Positions 8,821 through 14,064 of a DNA stretch of 15,993 nt are shown one piece after another (positions within the stretch are counted from its first letter, which is position 1; the number at the start of each line of letters is the position of its first letter). The stretch comes from JBILCM01 sp044353165 (GTDB lineage Bacteria > Bacillota > Bacilli > Paenibacillales > YIM-B00363). The notes under the pieces were generated by a model that saw nothing but the letters and a program-made list of their open reading frames with translations, did not search any database and was not told the DNA's origin. Made by a program: the position numbers and the translations under genes. The stretch is from NCBI GenBank assembly GCA_044353165.1, contig JBILCM010000051.1, positions 1 through 15,993 of the forward strand, written 5' to 3'.

Positions 8821-8860
8821 GGTGGAATGAAGTGGATTCACACTTCACTCCACCATTTTT
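8821..8860 (+). terminator. Rho-independent terminator of the sulfatase operon, shared with the convergent gene
   Basis: GGTGGAATGAAGTG (8821-8834) pairs with CACTTCACTCCACC (8841-8854) around the loop GATTCA: a 14-bp stem with one mismatch, followed by ATTTTT. On the other strand the stem is followed by a weaker T-rich stretch, so it may work both ways. The distal arm overlaps the stop codon of the convergent minus-strand gene (8845-8847). Confidence 0.85.
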
Positions 8861-9183
8861 GATGATTCAGGTTCAGGTTGCAGCTCACTTTTCGTTATAC
8901 TTGATTTGGCGGCATCAATGAGAAGAATAATGGCGGTAATGATGTGCATGATCATGCCCACGAATGGAATCCAACCGACAGCGGAAGTGACAATGCCGAG
9001 GATGCTGCCTGTGCGCTTTTCGTTCTCCCGTATGCAATAGACGAGGGTAATAAGATGGAGCACGAACATGAGCATCAGCGGAGTCCAACCTGCTGATATA
9101 ACAACCAAACCTCCTAAGAACGGAATGCCGAAGAATGCTTCCAACCCACCAGTCACCCATTTGAGAATCGTCGTATTTTTCAT
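8845..9183 (-). CDS. Small integral membrane protein, unrecognised family
   Basis: 112 aa with three to four predicted membrane segments (about 12-31, 34-51, 59-76 and 72-90) separated by the short charged loop IRENEKRTG, and a charged soluble tail (91-112). Glycine- and proline-rich turns (GIPFLGG, VGWIPFVGM) recur in the first and last segments and suggest an internal two-fold repeat. No enzymatic motif. The ATG is preceded on the minus strand by GGAGAGGGG. An extended -10 promoter lies just upstream (9216-9224), 49 bp after the VanZ-like gene, so it can be transcribed alone or with that gene. Its last codons form part of the shared terminator stem. I do not recognise a named family. Confidence 0.75.
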   Translation of the reverse strand: MKNTTILKWVTGGLEAFFGIPFLGGLVVISAGWTPLMLMFVLHLITLVYCIRENEKRTGSILGIVTSAVGWIPFVGMIMHIITAIILLIDAAKSSITKSELQPEPESSKMVE

Positions 9184-9215
9184 AGGATCCCCTCTCCAAC
9201 TTACGTGATGAAATC

Positions 9216-9224
9216 ATTATATCA
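9216..9224 (-). promoter_or_regulatory. Extended -10 promoter for the small membrane protein gene
   Basis: Read on the minus strand, TGATATAAT is a perfect extended -10 (TGn-TATAAT), placing a start near 9209 and leaving room for the ribosome binding site before the ATG at 9183. There is no good -35 at 16-18 nt, which extended -10 promoters can tolerate. Confidence 0.5.
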
Positions 9225-9232
9225 TGAATATT

Positions 9233-9706
9233 TCACACCCGACGGTAGCGGCGCCATAACGTAAAGAGAGTAAAACCTAGGAGAGCGCCGAGCAAATCAG
9301 GTACTACCACGTCGAGCCACAGACCGGTGCGGCCGGGCACTGTGGATTGGTGCCATTCGTCAATGGCTGCATAACCAAGTGTCAGACCGATGGTAAGCAG
9401 AAGGAATGTGCGCCCCCGCAATCCCATGGCGAAGAGCGCACTGCACAAGAGCAAACTTAACACCGCATACTCGGCGATGTGGCCCATTTTCCTCATGAGG
9501 AACTGAATGAAGTCATACGGCCGCTCACTGGTGACGATTGCGTTGCCGTAGGGGAAAGATACTTCGGGCACATGTCGCTCCAGATTCGGGAACCAATCTT
9601 GCAGCTGGGATCGGATATCTTGCTCCGTGGCAGGCACAGATGAGTGGTGCCAGATGAACGCCATCCACAGCCCAACACATACAAACAGGAATAAGGAACG
9701 CGCCAT
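9233..9706 (-). CDS. VanZ-like membrane protein
   Basis: 157 aa. VanZ family (named after the teicoplanin-resistance accessory protein; biochemical role of most members unknown). An N-terminal membrane segment (about 3-21) is followed by an outer loop, the signature HIAEYAVLSLLL (His at about residue 76), a further pair of helices with AAIDEWHQSTVPGRTG, and a last helix VVPDLLGALLGF, matching the H-x-x-E-Y / DEwHQ-x-xxxGR / D-x-x-G-A pattern of the family. The start is taken at the ATG at 9704-9706, because GGAGG (minus strand, 9711-9715) lies 5 nt before it; a TTG four codons further up would sit within that ribosome binding site. Downstream on the same strand is the small membrane protein; no van resistance genes are nearby, so glycopeptide resistance should not be inferred. 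Confidence 0.9.
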   Translation of the reverse strand: MARSLFLFVCVGLWMAFIWHHSSVPATEQDIRSQLQDWFPNLERHVPEVSFPYGNAIVTSERPYDFIQFLMRKMGHIAEYAVLSLLLCSALFAMGLRGRTFLLLTIGLTLGYAAIDEWHQSTVPGRTGLWLDVVVPDLLGALLGFTLFTLWRRYRRV

Positions 9707-9710
9707 GGTA

Positions 9711-9716
9711 TCCTCC
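9711..9716 (-). promoter_or_regulatory. Ribosome binding site deciding the VanZ-like start
   Basis: Minus-strand GGAGGA immediately precedes TACC-ATG. It overlaps the codons of the longer TTG-initiated frame (9718), so the shorter start at 9706 is the real one. Confidence 0.7.
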
Positions 9717-9797
9717 AATTCAAATGCCGATCACAACGAGTCGTAATGTAGTGGCGATCCAGTTGTTTATCTATTTCATATGCAGTACATGATTCAT

Positions 9798-9868
9798 ACA
9801 TTCAAAAAGTGAAAATGTGCAGCCGAACTTTTGGTCAATCTAGCTCTGAGTGTTCAGCTTTTGAACCT
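9798..9868. repeat. Two diverged copies of the 19-bp palindrome family, between selO and the VanZ-like gene
   Basis: GTGTTCAGCTTTTGAACCT (9850-9868) matches the array palindrome of 13304-13739 at about 15 of 19 positions and keeps the TGTTCA/TGAAC arms. ACATTCAAAAAGTGAAAAT (9798-9816) matches the hybrid form of that palindrome at about 14 of 19. Their starts are 52 bp apart. The stretch 9719-9880 otherwise holds no gene; it carries the 3' end of the selO transcript and the region upstream of the VanZ-like gene. No clear terminator is seen. Relation to the array is inferred from similarity by eye. Confidence 0.4.
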
Positions 9869-9880
9869 GTGCGTGATTGG

Positions 9881-11344
9881 CTAGGTGCCACAAAACGTAC
9901 GGTAGCGCGGGCCAGTGGGTGACGATAAAGCGTTATACGCCTCTTGTTCGGGAGTATATGCATACGGATTGGAGAGTGCTGCGAGCAATCGTTCTAACGG
10001 TCCGTAATCATCGCATTGCACCGCGGCTTCTAAGGCGGCTTCCACCCGGTGGTTGCGGGGAATGACCGCAGGATTGCTCTTGCGCATAAGCTCGGTGGAT
10101 GCGGCTTTGTCCTCCGCCTGACGTGCCAATCGCGCTTGCCAGCGGGAATGCCATGCCGCAAATTCCGCATCGCTGGCGAAGCTCGTATGTTCTAGCTGAT
10201 CGAGCGTCAATGCGCGGAACGTGTTGGTGTAATCCGCCCGGTGCTTCTGCATGATCGCCAATACATCTTGGATGAGAGACTCATCCTCTGCTTCTTCTCC
10301 GAACAGGCCCAACTTCGCGCGCATGCCTGACATCCAGTGCTGATTATACGACGTATTGAACTCCGCCAACGCATCCTGTGCGAGACCGACCGCTTTCTCT
10401 TGATCTTCATGCAGAAGCGGGAGCAACGTCTCGGCGAATCGGGCCAAGTTCCATGCCGCGATAAACGGTTGATTGCCATAAGCATAACGGCCTTGTGCAT
10501 CGATGGAGCTGAATACGGTATCCAAGTCGTACGTATCCATGAATGCGCATGGGCCGTAATCGATCGTCTCGCCGCTGATGGCCATGTTGTCCGTGTTCAT
10601 AACGCCGTGGATGAAGCCAACCCGTTGCCACTGACTCACAAGCTGGGCTTGTGCATGGATGACGGCACGTAGGAAAGCGAGGTACTTGTCATCCGACGCA
10701 TGTGTGTGTGGATAGTGTCGTTGCATCGTATAATCTGCAAGGGCACGAAGCGCATCCATGTTGGTCCACCGTGCCGCGTATTGGAACGTGCCGACACGGA
10801 TATGGCTCGCGGCCACTCGCGTCAAGACCGCCCCAGGCAAGTCGTCTTCACGGAAGATGGTCTCTCCGGTGGTGACGACCGCCAGACTGCGGGTGGTTGG
10901 GATGCCCAGCGCATGCATCGCTTCGCTGATGATGTATTCGCGCAGCATCGGACCGAGCGCCGCACGGCCATCGCCTCGTCGTGAGTAGGGGGTCGGACCA
11001 GAGCCCTTCAACTGAATATCAAACCGCTCGCCCGCAGGGGTGATATGTTCGCCAATGAGCAGAGCCCGTCCATCCCCCAACATCGTGAAATGGCCGAATT
11101 GATGCCCGGCGTACGCCTGCGCGAGCGGGGAAGCGCCCTCAGGCACGCGATTGCCCGCGAGAGCAGCAACGCCCTCAGCCTCACGTAAGGCCTCAGCGTT
11201 CAATCCTAAAGTGTGCGCCAGCGACGTATTGATGATGACCAACTTCGGTGCACGCACCGGGGTCGGATGAAGTTGTGTATAGAACGCCTGGGGTAAACGG
11301 GCATAACTCGTATCCCAATGCCATCCTGCACCGTTCGTTGTCAT
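9881..11344 (-). CDS. selO: SelO/YdiU protein adenylyltransferase (pseudokinase fold)
   Basis: 487 aa, normal for bacterial SelO. These proteins transfer AMP from ATP to Ser/Thr/Tyr of target proteins and are linked to redox stress. Conserved segments in order: AYAGHQFGHFTMLGDGRA (78-94), DIQLKGSGPTPYSRRGDGRA (109-128) with Lys113, EYIISEAMHALGIPTTRSL (136-154) with Glu141, and HGVMNTDNMAISGETIDYGP (246-265) with Asp252, Asn253 and Asp262, the ATP/metal residues of the family. The C-terminus is YRTFCGT; Cys485 holds the place where animal SelO has selenocysteine. ATG with AAGGAGG (minus strand, 11354-11360) at 9 nt. Lies 36 bp after the VOC gene on the same strand, so the two are probably cotranscribed. 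Confidence 0.96.
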   Translation of the reverse strand: MTTNGAGWHWDTSYARLPQAFYTQLHPTPVRAPKLVIINTSLAHTLGLNAEALREAEGVAALAGNRVPEGASPLAQAYAGHQFGHFTMLGDGRALLIGEHITPAGERFDIQLKGSGPTPYSRRGDGRAALGPMLREYIISEAMHALGIPTTRSLAVVTTGETIFREDDLPGAVLTRVAASHIRVGTFQYAARWTNMDALRALADYTMQRHYPHTHASDDKYLAFLRAVIHAQAQLVSQWQRVGFIHGVMNTDNMAISGETIDYGPCAFMDTYDLDTVFSSIDAQGRYAYGNQPFIAAWNLARFAETLLPLLHEDQEKAVGLAQDALAEFNTSYNQHWMSGMRAKLGLFGEEAEDESLIQDVLAIMQKHRADYTNTFRALTLDQLEHTSFASDAEFAAWHSRWQARLARQAEDKAASTELMRKSNPAVIPRNHRVEAALEAAVQCDDYGPLERLLAALSNPYAYTPEQEAYNALSSPTGPRYRTFCGT

Positions 11345-11380
11345 GCAGTGATGCCTCCTTGATTGTTGTGAATGCGGATG

Positions 11381-11785
11381 TTATCGACTTTGCGGGGAGC
11401 CCGGCATGATCTGCATAAACTCAATCCGATTGCCATCCGGATCACGCGCCCAGCACTGCCAGTTCGTATCTTTGCCTTGTCGAGGTTCGGTGTCCAACTT
11501 GACGCCATGACTTTTCAGATGATTCGCAACCGCATGAATATCTGTTACTTCCAAACACAGGTGGTGGTACCCGATCGATCTCTGTGGATGTGTGATTTTA
11601 TTTTCTCCACCGTAGAACAACTCTATGAACTGACCCTTGCACACTTGGATGTAGATGATCCACGGGGATCCATCATCTCTGGGCAACTCGAACGCTTTCT
11701 TCAGTCCAAGGACCTCACAGTAAAAATGTAGCGAAGCCTCCATATTCTCCACAAAATAAGCCGTGTGTCCAATGCCTTTGATCAT
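11381..11785 (-). CDS. Glyoxalase/VOC-superfamily metalloprotein
   Basis: 134 aa, two paired beta-alpha-beta-beta-beta modules of the vicinal-oxygen-chelate fold. His7 (GHTAYFV), Glu55 (FIELFY), His74 or His75 (YHHLCLEV) and Glu122 (NRIEFMQ) fall at the four metal-ligand positions of glyoxalase-I-like enzymes, and ARDPDGNRIE is the usual VOC ending. It is a lactoylglutathione lyase-like protein by family; since Firmicutes generally lack glutathione, a bacillithiol or other substrate, or an unrelated dioxygenase/isomerase activity, is equally possible. ATG preceded by AAAGGAG on the minus strand. First gene of a likely two-gene unit with selO, and divergent from the esterase gene. Confidence 0.88.
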   Translation of the reverse strand: MIKGIGHTAYFVENMEASLHFYCEVLGLKKAFELPRDDGSPWIIYIQVCKGQFIELFYGGENKITHPQRSIGYHHLCLEVTDIHAVANHLKSHGVKLDTEPRQGKDTNWQCWARDPDGNRIEFMQIMPGSPQSR

Positions 11786-11899
11786 GTTGATCGCACTCCT
11801 TTGAATTCAAATTGATGGTATGTATTGCTTAGTATAACCCGATCGCCAAAATTATGGTATATTGGAGGCAAATGACGGTTTTTCAGATTGTGACGGGCG
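11786..11899. promoter_or_regulatory. Divergent promoter region between the VOC-selO unit and the esterase gene
   Basis: On the plus strand, TGGTATATT (11855-11863) resembles an extended -10 and would start transcription near 11870. On the minus strand, TATACT (11831-11836) is a 5/6 match to a -10. Neither has a clear -35, so both are tentative. TTTGAATTCAAA (11800-11811), a perfect 12-bp palindrome, lies just upstream of the VOC ribosome binding site and could be an operator or chance. Confidence 0.35.
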
Positions 11900-13318
11900 G
11901 TGGTGGGGTTGTTGTTGGCTGACATTTTCTCAAATCATATGGTGTTGCAACGCGATGCAGAAGTTCCTATCTGGGGGCATGGTGTACCTGGGGAACGGAT
12001 TCAACTGACGCTCGGGGATGAAGTGAAGCGTGTCCGAGTCGATGCGCAAGGGTGTTGGCAAATGGTTCTAAACCCGAGGGGCGCCGGTGGGCCGTATACG
12101 ATGACGGTTCACGGTGAGGTGAGCGGCGAAGTTCGCGTGGAGGATATTTGGTTTGGCGAGGTGTGGGTGTGCGCGGGGCAATCCAACATGGCCTATACGT
12201 TGTCGCATGAGCAATGGGGACCCGAGGAAATTGCGCATGTGAATTTGCCGCAGTTTCGCCAGTATCGGTGCAAGTTGCCTGCTCATCTAGGCTCGCCAGA
12301 GGGCATGCCAATAAATTCCTGGGTGCCTTGCGTGGGGGAATTGGCTTCTGATTTCTCGGCGGTGGGGTATTATTTGGGCCGCAGTTTAGCGGAGAGGCTC
12401 GGTGTGCCCGTCGGCATTGTGGTGATGGCGCGCGGCGACACGTTGTGCGAGTCTTGGATGGATGCCGACCTGCTCTGGCAGCAGCGTCAATTCGAGCCGC
12501 TCCTGCAGGAATGGGAACGAAAATTGGCAGTTTCGCCGGATGCTACGCGGCAACATCTGTATTTTCCGGGGTTATTCTATAGGGAAGTGTTGCAGCCGGT
12601 GTTGCCTTTCGCGATTAAGGGCGTGACTTGGTACCAAGGCGAGTCCAATGCTTTCGAGCACCGGTCGGAGCGCACTGTGTTGGAGCGCACGATTGAATAT
12701 CGCACGTTGTTCCCGGCGATGATCGCGAATTGGCGGGCTGCGTGGGGGAACGAGGCGTTGCCGTTCTATTTTGTGCAGCTGCCCAATTACCGCGAAGTGA
12801 ATAAGGTGTTGCATTGGGCGGAGTTGCGGGATGCACAGTTGCACACCCTCTTGACGACCGATCACACGGGGATGGTGGTGACGATCGATGTGGGCGATGC
12901 AGATGACTTGCATCCGAAAAACAAGCGCGACATCGGCCAGCGGTTGGCGAATTGGGCGCTTGCGCGAGATTACGGCCAAGATGTCGTCGCGAGCGGGCCG
13001 ATCTTTCGCGAGATGATCATACGCGGAGCACAAGTGGAGTTGGCGTTCGATGGTGCGGACGGCGGGTTGGTGACGTCGGAGGGTCATCCGCTAATGGGCT
13101 TCGAACTTGCGGGTGCCGACGACGGAGACGGAACCTTCGTCGCTGCAACAGCTGTGATATACGGCGTTGACCGTGTTGTGGTGCAACACCCTGAGATTGC
13201 GCATCCTATAGCGGTTCGCTATGCTTGGGCCGACAATCCGTTAGGCAATCTCTGCAATGCGGCGTCGGGTTTGCCGGCGTCGCCATTCCAAAGCCGTGGG
13301 CGCATCGTCAAAAATTGA
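11900..13318 (+). CDS. Sialate O-acetylesterase-type SGNH esterase (SASA family)
   Basis: 472 aa from GTG 11900. Carbohydrate esterase that removes acetyl groups from sugars such as sialic acids or plant-type glycans, by family. LADIFSNHMVLQRDAEVPIWG (about 6-26) begins the N-terminal beta-sandwich; the SGNH block I is CAGQSNM with nucleophile Ser95; GVTWYQGESN (241-250) carries the conserved Gly/Gln-Glu block; DADDLHPKNK (333-342) carries the catalytic Asp/His338. No signal peptide is seen, so cytoplasmic action is likely, unusual but known for SASA homologues in glycan clusters. Start is uncertain: GTG 11900, GTG 11903 and three TTG codons (11909-11917) all lie in frame, none with a strong ribosome binding site, and a stop at 11891 closes the frame above. 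The stop codon lies inside the first palindrome of the downstream array. No terminator seen. Confidence 0.9.
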   Translation: MVGLLLADIFSNHMVLQRDAEVPIWGHGVPGERIQLTLGDEVKRVRVDAQGCWQMVLNPRGAGGPYTMTVHGEVSGEVRVEDIWFGEVWVCAGQSNMAYTLSHEQWGPEEIAHVNLPQFRQYRCKLPAHLGSPEGMPINSWVPCVGELASDFSAVGYYLGRSLAERLGVPVGIVVMARGDTLCESWMDADLLWQQRQFEPLLQEWERKLAVSPDATRQHLYFPGLFYREVLQPVLPFAIKGVTWYQGESNAFEHRSERTVLERTIEYRTLFPAMIANWRAAWGNEALPFYFVQLPNYREVNKVLHWAELRDAQLHTLLTTDHTGMVVTIDVGDADDLHPKNKRDIGQRLANWALARDYGQDVVASGPIFREMIIRGAQVELAFDGADGGLVTSEGHPLMGFELAGADDGDGTFVAATAVIYGVDRVVVQHPEIAHPIAVRYAWADNPLGNLCNAASGLPASPFQSRGRIVKN

Positions 13319-13739
13319 CGATCTGCCCATGACCCCGCGCAATCGTGGCACGTCGTGGCCTCCCATGGCTTCCCATGGCCTCACATATGTTCATTTTTTG
13401 AACATACGCACCGACTGCGACACGCGCATGTTCATTTTTTGATCATACGCTAATGACCCCGCGCAATCGTGGCACGTGATGACCGCTCACATGTTCAAAA
13501 ATTGACGATTCGCCATCACCAAACGCCGCATCCGCACCAACCACCACGCTCACATGTTCATTTTTTGAACATTCGCACCGACTGCGACACGCACATGTTC
13601 ATTTTTTGAACATTCGCCCGTCATCCCGCGCTACCGTGGCTCCCCGTGGCCTACCGTATGTTCATTTTTTGAACATCTGCCCGATACCCCGCGCTACCGT
13701 GGCACGTCATGGCCTCCCGTATGTTCAAAAACTGACGAT
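13304..13739. repeat. Array of eight 19-bp palindromes with 22/44/64-bp spacers
   Basis: Copies start at 13304, 13387, 13428, 13491, 13554, 13595, 13658 and 13721. Consensus ATGTTCATTTTTTGAACAT (7-bp arms, T5 loop), exact at 13387, 13554, 13595 and 13658, with one mismatch at 13428. The first copy is ATCGTCAAAAATTGACGAT, a perfect 8-bp-arm palindrome. Copies at 13491 and 13721 are hybrids with one ATGTTCA arm and one TGACGAT arm. Spacers are exactly 64, 22, 44, 44, 22, 44 and 44 bp. The two 22-bp spacers differ at only two positions; the spacers after 13322, 13446, 13613 and 13676 share a ccCCGCGCnAnCGTGGC core; the 64-bp one has an extra 20 bp with CCCATGGC twice. Copies three apart are spaced 167 bp, giving a higher-order unit. 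No coding function is supported. Confidence 0.93.
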
Positions 13740-13856
13740 ACGCCGGAGACGCTTATCTTCTGGGTTTGCCAAGCAGGAACAACTCGTAGGATATATGCTC
13801 CAGCAAGCTAGGATACGAAAATTTCAAATATACGCGCACATAAAATCTTTCTGAAT

Positions 13857-13997
13857 TGTAAAGAATATCCATCATTACCCGACAGAAGGAGAAGGATGAT
13901 TGATAGATTTGCCACTTACAAGAATGGAGTGCTCGAAGTTCACATGCCTAAGGCCAAATCAGATTCTAGTCGCAAAATAGATGTACAGTTTCATTAA
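13857..13997 (+). pseudogene. Remnant of a small heat-shock protein (Hsp20/alpha-crystallin) C-terminus
   Basis: In frame with the ATG at 13896, the translation gives MIDRFATYKNGVLEVHMPKA, then a short tail ending SRKIDVQFH and TAA at 13995-13997. KNGVLEVHMPK is the highly conserved last beta strand of Hsp20 chaperones, and the KIDVQFH tail fits Gram-positive members. Upstream in the same frame EYPSLPD (from 13863) resembles the preceding LPD strand, followed by RRRR where the family has acidic residues, so the fragment is eroded; the rest of the about 145-aa domain is absent. AAGGAGAAGG directly abuts the ATG, so a 33-aa peptide might still be translated, though without a complete crystallin domain. 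It is outside the length range of ordinary ORF calling. Identification rests on motif memory. Confidence 0.6.
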
Positions 13998-14011
13998 ATG
14001 ATTCCGGTGTG

Positions 14012-14056
14012 AAAAAAGCGCCTGATGTCCGTGTTTTTGGATATAGGGTGTTTTTT
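14012..14056. terminator. Long bidirectional hairpin terminator
   Basis: AAAAAAGCGCCTGATGTCC (14012-14030) pairs with GGATATAGGGTGTTTTTT (14039-14056) around an 8-nt loop, with two single-base bulges and a few G-T pairs. A6/T6 flanks give a U-tract in both directions. It sits 8 bp past the stop of the minus-strand sulfatase (14065) and just after the Hsp20 remnant, so it can end transcription from both sides. Confidence 0.8.
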
Positions 14057-14064
14057 ATTTTGAA

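Noticed and set aside
9233..9706. Vancomycin/teicoplanin resistance locus
   Set aside because: Only a generic VanZ-family protein is present; no vanHAX, vanRS or ligase genes are nearby.
9881..9901. Selenocysteine at the SelO C-terminus
   Set aside because: The codon at that position is TGC-type Cys (RTFCGT ending) and the stop is TAG; no in-frame TGA or SECIS-like element.
11372..11731. 119-aa plus-strand frame opposite the VOC gene
   Set aside because: It is the antisense shadow of a gene with clear VOC motifs and has no recognisable protein features.
13304..13322. Terminator for the esterase gene
   Set aside because: A good 8-bp stem, but it contains the stop codon and is followed by CTGCCC, not a U-run.
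13387..13405. LexA/SOS-box interpretation of the palindrome
   Set aside because: The Bacillus SOS box is GAAC-N4-GTTC; here the arms are in the opposite order (GTTC...GAAC).
13304..13739. CRISPR array
   Set aside because: The repeats are only 19 bp and imperfect, the spacers are homologous to each other with two nearly identical pairs or groups, and no cas gene or leader is present.
13606..13854. 82-aa repetitive open frame (RATVAxRGLPYVxxLxI repeats)
   Set aside because: The 21-residue periodicity is just the 63-bp repeat unit read in one frame; the 41-bp units break the frame elsewhere in the array and there is no ribosome binding site.
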